Source: Planktothrix sp. FACHB-1365
GTDB taxonomy: Bacteria > Cyanobacteriota > Cyanobacteriia > Cyanobacteriales > Microcoleaceae
Assembly: GCF_014697575.1 (NCBI RefSeq)
Contig: NZ_JACJSC010000002.1
Span: 186,001 to 250,000, forward strand
Direction of reading: 5' to 3'
DNA: 64,000 nt
Every line of letters begins with the position of its first letter. Positions within the stretch are counted from its first letter, which is position 1. The position numbers were made by a program, and so were the translations under genes. Below are positions 43,140-51,958 of the stretch, piece after piece. The notes beneath the pieces were generated by a model, which saw only the letters and a program-made list of their open reading frames with translations, had not been told where the DNA came from and ran no database searches.

Positions 43140-44840
43140 ATGAAAAACTTGAATTTATCATTTCCTATAACCTCAGTGTTCCTGAGTTATCATTTATTGA
43201 TTTTATCTCCCGTCTTAGCCCAAGAAAATTCTAACTTAACGTTGGCGGGAGAAGCATCTGTCAGTCATTTTCATGAATTCTCCTCCCTCACTTCTAATTC
43301 GGAAGTTGAAGAAATTTCGATTCAGGAAATCGAAACCTTATCTCGTAATCCGCCTCCCGAACTCGACGATGAAGCCCTCACCAATGTTAATCAGTTGTCT
43401 GATGTTACTCCGGGGGATTGGGCTTATGAATCTCTCAAAAATTTAGTGGAAAAATATCGCTGTATTAGTGGTTTTCCTGGGGGGAATTTTTATGGGGAAC
43501 GGGGGATGACTCGTTATGAATTTGCTGCAAGTTTAAATACTTGTCTGCTGAGTATTCGGCGTTCAATTGAAAGATTAAACTCTCAATTTATTGAAAAAGA
43601 AGATTTGTTACTAATCGAAAAAATGAAAGCTGAATTTGCTACAGATCTTCCTAATCTTACTGCAAAACTGGATAACATAGAGGAGCGATTAACGTTTCTT
43701 AGAGAACATCGATTTAGTCCGAATACCGTTTTACGGGGTCGAGTTGATTTTAATTTAATTAGTGCTTTTGGTGATCAGAAAGCGGTTTCTCCTGGGAGTG
43801 ATTCTAGGGAGAATTTGGATGATAATCCGACTCTATCAGGAGGAGTTGTACTGAAAATTGATACCAGTTTTACGGGGAAAGATCGATTGCGAACTCAATT
43901 AGTCGCGGGAAATATTAATGGTTTTGGCTATGGTGTGACGGGTACTGACATGACTCTTTTGATCGGTGCTATTAATACGAGTAATAATGTTAAGTTAGGG
44001 ACATTATTTTATGAATTTCCGATTGGGAAGCGTGGGATTATAGCGGTTGCTCCCGTTGCGGATTTTCCGACTCGGATTTTTCCGGCTTTTAATCCTGTTA
44101 ATTCCATCTCCAATTTTGGTGCAGAAAGTCCGATTTATTCTTTTGCTTTTGGTAGTGGTGGAGTCATTTACTATAATTTCACTGACAAATTAGCGGGAGG
44201 AATTAGTTATTTAACAACTTCTGCTAATGATGCGAAAGAAGGGCTATTTAAGGGTCAATATACTGTGTTGAGTCAACTTAGTTATAGCCCATCTGAACGA
44301 TTAGGGTTAGCTTTTACTTATGGTCATTATTATGCCCCAGATCCGCTTTTAAGTATTAATGTAACCGGGAGTAAGGGGAGTATCTTCGCTCAATTCCCGT
44401 TTGGTGCGAGTACACCCACTTCCTCTGATGCTTTTGGTTTACAATTTACTTACAAATTGAACCCTCAAGTCATTTTTGGAGGTTGGGTGAGCTATTTTAA
44501 TGCTCATGCGGAAGGCTCTCCCAGTGTCAGTGATGTAGAGGGTTCTCAGGGTTCTCAAGCGGATATTTGGAGTTGGGCTCTGACTGCGTTTGTAGGTGAT
44601 TTAGGGAAAGCAGGATCGCAATTGAGTTTTGTTTTTGGTATGCCACCTAAAGTGATGAATAATGATATTGTTGAACGGGAAGATCCTGATACTTCTTTGC
44701 ATTTTGAGTTATCTTATCGCTACCCAATGACTGACAATATTTTTATCACTCCGGGTTTTTTAGTCATTACTAATCCTGAACATAATGCTGCTAACCCTCC
44801 AATTTGGATTGGATTAATCCGCACTTCTTTTCTGTTTTAA
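43140..44840 (+). CDS. SLH-domain OprB-type outer membrane porin
   Basis: The protein has 566 residues. A signal peptide ends SPVLAQ. Residues about 85-150 form one SLH domain (VTPGDWAYESLKNLVEKYRC, FYGERGMTRYEFAASLNTCL), followed by a coiled coil (SIRRSIERLNSQFIEKEDLLLIEKM) and a beta-barrel of the carbohydrate-selective/OprB family to the C-terminal Phe (SFLF). In cyanobacteria this group (iron uptake or general porins) anchors the outer membrane to peptidoglycan through SLH. The gene directly follows the PstS-like gene, which suggests shared transport, but the solute is unknown. Confidence 0.9.
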   Translation: MKNLNLSFPITSVFLSYHLLILSPVLAQENSNLTLAGEASVSHFHEFSSLTSNSEVEEISIQEIETLSRNPPPELDDEALTNVNQLSDVTPGDWAYESLKNLVEKYRCISGFPGGNFYGERGMTRYEFAASLNTCLLSIRRSIERLNSQFIEKEDLLLIEKMKAEFATDLPNLTAKLDNIEERLTFLREHRFSPNTVLRGRVDFNLISAFGDQKAVSPGSDSRENLDDNPTLSGGVVLKIDTSFTGKDRLRTQLVAGNINGFGYGVTGTDMTLLIGAINTSNNVKLGTLFYEFPIGKRGIIAVAPVADFPTRIFPAFNPVNSISNFGAESPIYSFAFGSGGVIYYNFTDKLAGGISYLTTSANDAKEGLFKGQYTVLSQLSYSPSERLGLAFTYGHYYAPDPLLSINVTGSKGSIFAQFPFGASTPTSSDAFGLQFTYKLNPQVIFGGWVSYFNAHAEGSPSVSDVEGSQGSQADIWSWALTAFVGDLGKAGSQLSFVFGMPPKVMNNDIVEREDPDTSLHFELSYRYPMTDNIFITPGFLVITNPEHNAANPPIWIGLIRTSFLF

Positions 44841-44892
44841 TTTATTGATCAAATAAGATTTATGGAGATAACTATTGGTTTGCTGCATCAGT

Positions 44893-45432
44893 CTATGTCT
44901 TAGACGTACCGGAATTAAGAAACAACTCGGTAGACTGCAAAACCTCACCAAGAACTAACTCAGTATCCCGATCTACAAAAGCATTGAGAACAGAATTGGA
45001 ACAGCTGACTCCAGATTTACTCGCACCCATATATAATAGCCCCATCATGGCGGTCAAAATTGTGGGCAGGATACCCTGAAGCCTGTTACTACTAATCCCT
45101 GTTTTTTGAGAAATACCTTGCACAATTTGCTGATACAACTGCGGTGAAATTAGTAGGTTGATAGTCGCCGCCGTTGTTTCTGAATCTGTCATTTGAGCAA
45201 TTAAATTCTCTAACGCTTGAACACCCATCATTCTCTGCTGGTGTTGCAAGATAGGACGCAAAAATCTACCCAACACTGTCAGAATTTCTTGCATCTGAGC
45301 CGACTCAATTCCTCGTTTAGTCGCCACTTGATTAACTGTATTTAATATCGTTTCAAATTGAGCCATGCTGCCTTGTTGATCAGGATTATCAATGGCATTA
45401 ATTATATTCAGAAAGAGTTCCATTTTTCCCAT
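44893..45432 (-). CDS. Helical conserved protein, DUF937-like
   Basis: The protein has 179 residues, soluble and alpha-helical. Segments such as QIVQGISQKTGISSNRLQGI followed by LPTILTAMMGLLYMG recall DUF937/YidB-type proteins. There is no signal peptide and no catalytic motif. Its stop is 53 bp from the convergent porin stop; it is 67 bp downstream of the response-regulator operon on the same strand and could be its last gene. Function unknown. Confidence 0.55.
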   Translation of the reverse strand: MGKMELFLNIINAIDNPDQQGSMAQFETILNTVNQVATKRGIESAQMQEILTVLGRFLRPILQHQQRMMGVQALENLIAQMTDSETTAATINLLISPQLYQQIVQGISQKTGISSNRLQGILPTILTAMMGLLYMGASKSGVSCSNSVLNAFVDRDTELVLGEVLQSTELFLNSGTSKT

Positions 45433-45499
45433 TTATATAGGGTTTTTATTCCAGAATGATACACCCTAACAAACAAGAAATAGAATCATAAAAAATCCC

Positions 45500-45898
45500 T
45501 CAATCAACAAATTCAGAACCCAGACTCCAGTTCAACATTCCAGCCACTTGAATGGGTAAAGTCATTGCATTAAATGGTTTAGCAATCACACCCGCGATTC
45601 CCAAAGCTGGCAACTGATTAAACAAAAAGTTTTTGGCTTTTCCCGTAATAAAGATAACTGGAATAGACGGAGGAAATGGGTCGTTTTTAAGGGTTTGAAT
45701 AAAAGTGATCCCATCAGTTTCTAAGTTTGGTGTATCTAAAAGTACAGCATCCACACGCTCAATGCACAGCTTTTCTAAGCCAGCTTGGATAGAAGCAACG
45801 GATATAACCCGCCAACCCCCAACACTGCTTAAGCAAATCTGCAAAACTTCTCGAACAGAAACCTCATGGTCAATGAGCAAAATCTGCTTATTAGACAT
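45500..45898 (-). CDS. Single-domain response regulator, divergent
   Basis: The preferred ATG at 45898 gives 132 residues; a start 23 codons upstream adds a non-conserved stretch. The receiver fold is clear: ILLIDHEVSVREVLQICL, phospho-acceptor Asp in AVLLDTPNLETDG, FITGK and AKPFNAMTLP. The second acidic residue of the usual Asp-Asp pair is His (LIDHE), and the residue after the phospho-Asp is Thr, so metal binding may be weak. It is closely related to the next regulator (45983-46360; both have GGW and GVAGVIxKPFN-like stretches) and probably arose by duplication. Third gene of the operon. Confidence 0.85.
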   Translation of the reverse strand: MSNKQILLIDHEVSVREVLQICLSSVGGWRVISVASIQAGLEKLCIERVDAVLLDTPNLETDGITFIQTLKNDPFPPSIPVIFITGKAKNFLFNQLPALGIAGVIAKPFNAMTLPIQVAGMLNWSLGSEFVD

Positions 45899-45982
45899 AA
45901 AAGAAACTACTTCAGTCTTAGTTTTTTTAAAATATAGCTTAGAAATATAAGAAATAGATGAGAACACTGTAGCTTGAACTTT

Positions 45983-46360
45983 CTAAACGCTCCACCCCAA
46001 AATTTCAGCTACCTGTTTCCAGACTTGTCTTGAATTGAAAGGCTTAATAATCACTCCGGCTACCCCCATGGCAGCAAAGCGACGACGATCGCTCGGTAAT
46101 GCTTTAGCCGTCAGCAAAACAACTGGAATCATCTGAGTATTTAGATCGGCTTGCAAATGCCCAAAGCACTCAAACCCGTCCATATCCGGCATTGAGATAT
46201 CGAGAATTATAGCATCAAAGGGTTCTGTCTTCGCTTTGAGTAAGCCTTGCTGCGCTGAGGAAGCCTGCATCACTTTCCAACCCCCAAAGCCTTCAAGGGA
46301 CATTTGTATCACGTCTCGAATGTCTGCTTCATCATCAATCACCAGGATGTGTTTTGTCAT
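45983..46360 (-). CDS. Single-domain (CheY-like) response regulator
   Basis: The protein has 125 residues and is a complete receiver: Asp-Asp in ILVIDDEADIRDVI, phospho-acceptor Asp in AIILDISMPDMDG, Thr in VVLLTAK and Lys in IIKPFNS. There is no output domain, so it acts by phosphotransfer or protein contact. It is 7 bp after the multi-domain regulator, hence co-translated in one operon. It could exchange phosphate with the HPt domain of that protein. Confidence 0.92.
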   Translation of the reverse strand: MTKHILVIDDEADIRDVIQMSLEGFGGWKVMQASSAQQGLLKAKTEPFDAIILDISMPDMDGFECFGHLQADLNTQMIPVVLLTAKALPSDRRRFAAMGVAGVIIKPFNSRQVWKQVAEILGWSV

Positions 46361-46367
46361 TGTTGTA

Positions 46368-48221
46368 TCAATAGTTTAAATCCAATTCGACTGCTTGGGA
46401 TAATGGCTTAATCCGGCTGATGATTCGTGTTACTAACTCAGCCTCAACCACAGGTTTCCCAAGCACATCATTAGCACCAACGGCAAATGCTCGTCCCATT
46501 GATTCAGGGTCTGTGTGGGCTGTAACAACTAGAATAGGCAGTTGGCTATATCGGGGATCTTGGCGCACAACTCGGCAAAGCTCTAGCCCATTGTAAGTCG
46601 GCATCTCCAAATCTAGTAGTAGCGCAGCAGGATCAGTTGTGGTCAGCAACGCCCAGAATTGATCGGGTTGAGCCAGACAAATTACCTCGAATCCTTGCGA
46701 TCGCAGCATCCGCGCTAGTGTATCTAACATGACGGGATCATCATCCACAATCATCACCTTTGTCTCTAATCGTTCTCTCGTTGGCAGTGAAGGTAATACC
46801 TGAATCAGTGCTTCAAAGACTTGATTAGCAGTGACAGGCTGTGAAAGATATTGCTCGACTCCCAAACGGGCAACCGCGACCCGCTCGTCTAAAGAATCTT
46901 GCCCTGACAGAATGACAATCGGAATAGCTGGATAATCTACCTTTAAAGCCTGCAATAACGCCAAAGGATTGTCCGCCCCATCACTACCCAGAGCCAGCAG
47001 AATCACCTCTGGAGTAGTTTGTGTTAAGCGATGCAGCACTGTTGAATGAGCGCTGACGATTTCCATCCTCAGTCCCCATCGTGGTGCTTCAGTGGTAAAG
47101 TCTCTTGTGAATACAGTATCCCTTCCGACTGCCAGCACCAAAGAATTAGAACTGAACTCCTCCGTTGGTAATGTAGGGGGAAGTGCTATCAATGCCTTCA
47201 ACTCAGCTAATAGTTGTGAAAAGCGAGTCCCTTGCTGTTCTTCTAGCAGGGAATTGTTTTTGAGCAGATGTTCGATCGAACGAGCAATCTCCGATCCTTT
47301 CCCATAACCAAACGTTCCCAGTCCACCCACTAACTTATGGGCTTCTTCTCTACCCTGCGACTGTTGTTCTAAACTCAACTGATGGGTTTTATGGGCGATT
47401 TCGATGTCCTCCAAAACTCTAATCCTCTGCTCCAAGGACAATCTAAATCGTTCTTCTACAGCATCCTCTGAAACAAAGATTCTTTCGTGGGTTTGAGTGT
47501 TCTTTTCCCCTTTATTTTCCTGCACCTCCACACTGTTTTCCACCGTCGGTGCTGCTTTAAGCCGATATCCTAACCCATGAACTGTCTCAATCACTGTTTG
47601 ATTAATTCCTGCGGCTTTTAACCGACTTCTTAAGTCTTTAATCAAAGTTGTGACAGCGGCTTCTGAAGGCAATTGGTCGCTCGACCAAAGCCGATCAATA
47701 ATAGCATTGCGGCTAAAAATGCGCTCTTGGTGTCGCAGAAATAGTTCGAGCAGCGTGTACTCTTTCGGTCTAAAGGTGATTTCCTGCTGCTTATACGTTA
47801 CTTTCATCAAAGTCGGATCTAAACATAAATACCCCCAACTCAAGACGGTCGCAGTTGCATAATCCCCACGGCGTAATAATGCCCGTATCCGTGCCAAGAG
47901 TTGATGGGAATTAAAGGGTTTAATCACATAATCATCGGCTCCAGCATCCAATCCTGTAATCACATTTTCCGGGGAATTTTGAGCCGTGAGCATCAGAATC
48001 GGAGTTTGATTACCAAGCGATCGCAGTTGACGACAGAGGCTAATTCCATCTACTTTGGGAATTAATACATCAAGTAAAATCAGATCATAATCCCACTGCA
48101 TTAACAACTCTAATGCCAATTGCCCATCACTCGCTAAATCGACGGCATAACGATGGGCTGTGAGAGTCACGCAGAGCATCGCTGCTATTGATTGATCATC
48201 CTCAATTAATAGAATTTTCAT
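46368..48221 (-). CDS. REC-wHTH-HPt-REC-REC hybrid response regulator
   Basis: The protein has 617 residues. Residues 1-118 are a receiver (LLIEDDQSIAAML, LDVLIPKVDG, YVIKPFNSHQL) and about 127-222 an OmpR-type winged helix (YTLLELFLRHQERIFSRNAI, VTTLIKDLRSRL, VHGLGYRLK). Residues about 255-345 are an HPt-like four-helix region whose His is likely in REEAHKLVGGLGTFG. Residues about 365-475 are a degenerate receiver (the acceptor position reads LLALGSDG), and 488-605 an intact receiver (MIVDDDPVMLD, LLLDLEMPTYNG, LGKPV). It is thus a DNA-binding phosphorelay protein. The DNA is more G+C-rich than its surroundings, like the kinase at 25900, which lacks a partner. Confidence 0.9.
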   Translation of the reverse strand: MKILLIEDDQSIAAMLCVTLTAHRYAVDLASDGQLALELLMQWDYDLILLDVLIPKVDGISLCRQLRSLGNQTPILMLTAQNSPENVITGLDAGADDYVIKPFNSHQLLARIRALLRRGDYATATVLSWGYLCLDPTLMKVTYKQQEITFRPKEYTLLELFLRHQERIFSRNAIIDRLWSSDQLPSEAAVTTLIKDLRSRLKAAGINQTVIETVHGLGYRLKAAPTVENSVEVQENKGEKNTQTHERIFVSEDAVEERFRLSLEQRIRVLEDIEIAHKTHQLSLEQQSQGREEAHKLVGGLGTFGYGKGSEIARSIEHLLKNNSLLEEQQGTRFSQLLAELKALIALPPTLPTEEFSSNSLVLAVGRDTVFTRDFTTEAPRWGLRMEIVSAHSTVLHRLTQTTPEVILLALGSDGADNPLALLQALKVDYPAIPIVILSGQDSLDERVAVARLGVEQYLSQPVTANQVFEALIQVLPSLPTRERLETKVMIVDDDPVMLDTLARMLRSQGFEVICLAQPDQFWALLTTTDPAALLLDLEMPTYNGLELCRVVRQDPRYSQLPILVVTAHTDPESMGRAFAVGANDVLGKPVVEAELVTRIISRIKPLSQAVELDLNY

Positions 48222-48403
48222 TTATATTCTTATCAGTCTGGGATCAAGTTTTTTGATATTTTATTTTGTTGATGTCGGAAAATTTAACTGATCGGCTTAC
48301 CTTTTCCCCCAGGGATTAGTCTCAGACTAAATCTTTAAGTCTGATGGGAATTTTCATGGGAATTTTATCGATTTAAAATTATAGAACTTTTTAAATCGTT
48401 CTA

Positions 48404-48979
48404 TTACCAAATGAATTGAAGGTTTAAAACAAATCCAGGTAAAACATCTTCTCCTGATAAGGTTGAAGGATTCTCTAAAATTTCCTTTTCTTGTCCTTGA
48501 CGATAAATTTCAACTTGGCGGTTTTGGCGATTAATTAACCAACCTAACCGACAACCATTATCTATATATTCCTGCATTTTTTCTTGTAAAGGTTTTAAAG
48601 AATCCCTAGGGGAACGCAATTCTATGATAAAATCAGGACAAATGGGGGGAAATTTCTCTTGCTGTTCTGGGGTTAAAGCTTCCCATTTGGCTAAGGGTAT
48701 CCAAGCCGCATCGGGGGAACGCTCTCCATCATTAGGAAGTTTAAAACAAGTGGAAGAATCAAACCCTATTCCGGTTCCGTCAGTATCCGCCCAATTGGCT
48801 AATTGTTGAGCTAATTTAAAATTCCGGTTTCCGGTTGTTCCCCCTGTGGGTGGCATAATAATTAAGTCTCCTTTGGCGGTTCGTTCTAATTTTAATTCCC
48901 GGTTTGCGATACAAAGTTGATAAAATTGTTCATCGGTAATCGGGGCAATTTCTGGGTTATTTAAAATTAAGGGTGTCAT
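48404..48979 (-). CDS. Uma2 family putative endonuclease, tandem copy A
   Basis: The protein has 191 residues. Core strands GDLIIMPPTGG, RSPDAAWI, CPDFIIELRSPRDSL (Asp-Glu-like centre of PD-(D/E)XK) and LGWLINRQNRQVEIYR. GGAGATAAAAAC precedes the ATG. It is nearly identical to the next gene except for about 30 residues (48-77) and a few scattered changes, so it is a tandem duplicate. The 182-bp stretch between its stop and the phosphorelay gene (48222-48403) has no other gene. Confidence 0.85.
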   Translation of the reverse strand: MTPLILNNPEIAPITDEQFYQLCIANRELKLERTAKGDLIIMPPTGGTTGNRNFKLAQQLANWADTDGTGIGFDSSTCFKLPNDGERSPDAAWIPLAKWEALTPEQQEKFPPICPDFIIELRSPRDSLKPLQEKMQEYIDNGCRLGWLINRQNRQVEIYRQGQEKEILENPSTLSGEDVLPGFVLNLQFIW

Positions 48980-49043
48980 GTTTTTATCTCCTGGGTCAAA
49001 TTTGATGATTGAAAAAATATTTAATTCTAAAAAAATACTTATT

Positions 49044-49619
49044 TTACCAAATTAATTGAAGATTCAAAACAAATCCAGGTAAAACATCTTCTCCTGATAA
49101 GGTTGAAGGATTCTCTAAAATTTCCTTTTCTTGTCCTTGACGATAAATTTCAACTTGGCGGTTTTGGCGATTAATTAACCAACCTAACCGACAACCATTA
49201 TCCATATATTCCTGCATTTTTTCTTGGAGGGGTTTCAAAGAATCGCTAGGGGAACGCAATTCTATGATAAAGTCAGGACAAATCGGGGGAAATTTCTCTT
49301 GCTGTTCTGGGGTTAAAGCCTCCCATTTGGCTAAGGGTATCCAAGCCGCATCCGGTGAACGCTCTCCACCATTAGGAAGTTTAAAACAAGTGGAAGAATC
49401 AAAGACAATTCCTAATTGAGTTTGTCGATTCCATAACCCTAAATCTAGGTTAATATCTGAGTTACGTTTTCCAGTTCCCCCTCCGGTAGGTGGCATAATA
49501 ATTAAGTCTCCTTTGGCGGTTCGTTCTAATTTTAATTCCCGGTTTGCGACACAAAGTTGATAAAATTGTTCATCGGTAATCGGGGCAATTTCTGGGTTAT
49601 TTAAAATTAAGGGTGTCAT
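49044..49619 (-). CDS. Uma2 family putative endonuclease, tandem copy B
   Basis: The protein has 191 residues; same starts, ends and motifs as copy A 64 bp downstream. In residues about 48-77 it has KRNSDINLDLGLWNRQTQLG where copy A has NRNFKLAQQLANWADTDGTG, while the flanks are almost identical at DNA level. This block pattern suggests recombination with another family member or conversion of the flanks. Confidence 0.85.
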   Translation of the reverse strand: MTPLILNNPEIAPITDEQFYQLCVANRELKLERTAKGDLIIMPPTGGGTGKRNSDINLDLGLWNRQTQLGIVFDSSTCFKLPNGGERSPDAAWIPLAKWEALTPEQQEKFPPICPDFIIELRSPSDSLKPLQEKMQEYMDNGCRLGWLINRQNRQVEIYRQGQEKEILENPSTLSGEDVLPGFVLNLQLIW

Positions 49620-49660
49620 GTTTTTATCTCCTTGAGTATGGTGATTAAAACTAAACTTAT

Positions 49661-50005
49661 TTAGCAGCTATTTTTAAATTCACTTACGTCAAGCATAGTT
49701 TGGATTTCCTCTAAGCTAAGGTTGGGAAATTTGTACACGACGATAGCCTGGATAAATTCTATCACTTTTTGCCGGAGGATTTCATCGGGTAATAATTTAA
49801 CTTCGAGAACTTTTTTATCGGGAAGGCAACAGAACATTTGCGGAATGTGGGTTGCAAGCTTATTAAACATTTCACTTGCCTCAGAAAACATTTCACTATT
49901 TTTAAATTCATAGATAATTTCACTTAAGGTAATAAATCCAAAGTTAAGAGCATCTTTAGAGTGGAAAACAGTAGAAATTCCTCCTCCTATTCCTACAGAA
50001 ATCAT
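49661..50005 (-). pseudogene. Chimeric remnant: C-terminus of an Rpn/DUF4351-type protein behind antisense cyclase sequence
   Basis: The frame has 114 codons. Its first 16 residues (MISVGIGGGISTVFHS) are the exact antisense reading of the duplicated cyclase 3' end (49955-50010). The rest (FCCLPDKKVLEVKLLPDEIL, then FPNLSLEEIQTMLDVSEF) resembles the C-terminal part of cyanobacterial Rpn/transposase-like (PD-(D/E)XK, DUF4351-type) proteins, whose nuclease domain is missing. It is therefore most likely a gene fragment fused to debris. Confidence 0.65.
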
Positions 50006-50010
50006 GAATT
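49955..50010. repeat. Duplicate of the cyclase gene 3' end
   Basis: These 56 bases match 25572-25627 with two differences and correspond to the last codons (WKTVEIPP...) and stop of the cyclase. The permease stop codon lies at its right border. Confidence 0.9.
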
Positions 50011-51343
50011 AACTTTTAATTAGAAACACAACCGTAACATATAAAATCGCTATTAGCAATTGGACAACTGTTACCGGAATTCCATACCGAAGAAAGGTTT
50101 TAAACGAAATAGTTCGTCCATGTTGTTCTGAAATTCCAGCCGCAACAATATTAGAAGAAGCCCCCACTAATGTGCCATTTCCGCCTAAAGTTGCTCCAAA
50201 CATCATCGCATAAAATAGCGGTAATACTTCCGGGGGGAACTGTCCGCTAAAGGCAGGGTCAAGCACTTCTGCACCCACAAATCCCACATTCACTAAATAT
50301 TGTTTTAACAAAGGAACCATCGCTACCACTAAAGGAATATTCGGTATCACACTCGAAATAATCCCGACTGTTAATAAGAGTAAAATTGAACCCAAAGCAA
50401 TATTTTTTCCTAAAATAACTGCCAAAAGCCCTGATAAACTGTTAATCACTCCTGTTTTTTCTAATCCTCCAATTAAGACAAAAATTGACATGAAGAAAAT
50501 TAAGGTACTCCAGTCTAAATCCCGCAAAATATTATTAACCGTATCAATTTTACTATGATGGGCTAACATTAAAGCTAAAGCTGCCCCTAATAACGCCACC
50601 GCCGCCGGAGAAATGGGAACAGGTAGGGTTTCTCCAATTACAAAAAATGTTAACACAAACACGATAATAAATCCCCCCATGGCTAAGGTTCGAGGGTGAT
50701 TAATTTGAGGATGGGGTAAATCTTCTAAATGTTCAAATTTAGTATTCCAAGTTTTACGAAATAAAATTGGCAATAAAATCACCACGCTGACAACGGCTAA
50801 TATTCCCCCAATACTTAAGCGTTGTAGATAATCCACAAAGCTAATATTAATTGAATCTCCGACAATAAACGTGGCTGGATCTCCGACTAAGGTTAATAAT
50901 CCGGCACTATTAGCAATGAAAACCATTAAAATTAATAACGGGACAAAATCAATCCCTAAATCTTGAGCAATGGGAGGAATTAAAGGCGCTAATAACATTA
51001 CCGTTGTGGCGTTGGGTAATACGGCACAAATGGGAGTAGTTAATGCTACTATTCCTAATAGTAATCGTTTGCCTTCCCCCTTCGCCAACCAAATCATTTT
51101 AACCGCTAAATAATCAAAAATTTTAGTCGGTTCAAAGGAACGAACTAAAATCATTACCCCAAAAAATAAGGCTAAAGTTGCATAGCTGCGACTAATATAA
51201 GTCACAGCTTCAGTTAAAGTCATAACATGGAGAAAAATCAGGAGAAGCGCACCTAAAAATGCAGCAATGGTCAGGTGTAACCATTCCCCCATGATTAAAA
51301 TAATAACTCCAACAAACGTAATCCCAGCAATTAAAGAATCCAT
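50009..51343 (-). CDS. SLC13/ArsB-type anion permease
   Basis: The ATG at 51343 gives 444 residues; a TTG five codons upstream is the alternative. There are about 11-12 hydrophobic helices. Landmarks: LPNATTVMLLAPLIPPIAQDLG, NSAGLLTLVGDPATFIVG (the conserved Asn-Ser-Ala-Gly and Gly-Asp-Pro loop of the ArsB/NhaD/SLC13 clan) and, in the second half, GGNGTLVGASSNIVAAGISE. Substrate options are sulfate, arsenite, dicarboxylate or Na+/H+; none is decided by context. A 41-base piece of this gene is copied at 25624-25664. Next gene downstream is debris. Confidence 0.85.
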   Translation of the reverse strand: MDSLIAGITFVGVIILIMGEWLHLTIAAFLGALLLIFLHVMTLTEAVTYISRSYATLALFFGVMILVRSFEPTKIFDYLAVKMIWLAKGEGKRLLLGIVALTTPICAVLPNATTVMLLAPLIPPIAQDLGIDFVPLLILMVFIANSAGLLTLVGDPATFIVGDSINISFVDYLQRLSIGGILAVVSVVILLPILFRKTWNTKFEHLEDLPHPQINHPRTLAMGGFIIVFVLTFFVIGETLPVPISPAAVALLGAALALMLAHHSKIDTVNNILRDLDWSTLIFFMSIFVLIGGLEKTGVINSLSGLLAVILGKNIALGSILLLLTVGIISSVIPNIPLVVAMVPLLKQYLVNVGFVGAEVLDPAFSGQFPPEVLPLFYAMMFGATLGGNGTLVGASSNIVAAGISEQHGRTISFKTFLRYGIPVTVVQLLIAILYVTVVFLIKS

Positions 51344-51440
51344 TGTTTTTATTCGCAATAGGGGGTTAAATAAATAGAGATATCAATATTAATGAATTGT
51401 TTTAAAGATATCGCACTCTAAAAACAATCATTTTTACTGA

Positions 51441-51932
51441 TTAATGAGTCTGTTTGTCTGATGGAGAAATTGAGCTTAGTTTGGCGGTAAAATTGAGCGG
51501 TTTTGATAAGGTTTTATCTTGTATTTTACCCTTCAATATTTTTTCTTTAAATTCTCCTGTAAGTGTTAATAAATTGGGATTTTGGTAGACTTCTGATGAA
51601 CAGAATAATAACGAATTTGAAAGTCCTGATAAGCTCATTTCTTGATCCTTGAACTTGCCATTTAATGCAATTTTATCCAGGTTATATTCGGATTTTTCTA
51701 CGGATAAATTGGCAAAAATATAAATCCCTGACTGTTCAATTTTTAGAGTTAAATCTTTATCTTTTAAACAGTTGGGAGGGGTGTCAAGCTTTATAGAATA
51801 ATCACCCCCAATCGTTACAGGTGCTTTTAATTGGCTTTCTCCATAGGCTGTAACCCCTTTAAATAGAAGTAATACTGAACCCATCATAGTTCCATAAAAA
51901 GCCAAGGATTTTAAATTAAAATGGTTGTGCAT
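51441..51932 (-). CDS. Exported hypothetical protein
   Basis: The ATG at 51932 gives 163 residues. A hydrophobic segment near the N-terminus (YGTMMGSVLLLFKGVTAYG) looks like a signal peptide or anchor; the rest is polar and beta-rich with repeated strand pairs (DLTLKIEQSGIYIFANLSVE, KIALNGKFKDQEMSLSGLSN). Two Cys (NCLKD, LFCSS) could pair in the periplasm. It follows the antiporter gene by 26 bp on the same strand and is probably under the same riboswitch. No family recognised. Confidence 0.6.
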   Translation of the reverse strand: MHNHFNLKSLAFYGTMMGSVLLLFKGVTAYGESQLKAPVTIGGDYSIKLDTPPNCLKDKDLTLKIEQSGIYIFANLSVEKSEYNLDKIALNGKFKDQEMSLSGLSNSLLFCSSEVYQNPNLLTLTGEFKEKILKGKIQDKTLSKPLNFTAKLSSISPSDKQTH

Positions 51933-51958
51933 AGTTCGATGATAATTAAATGACAAGG

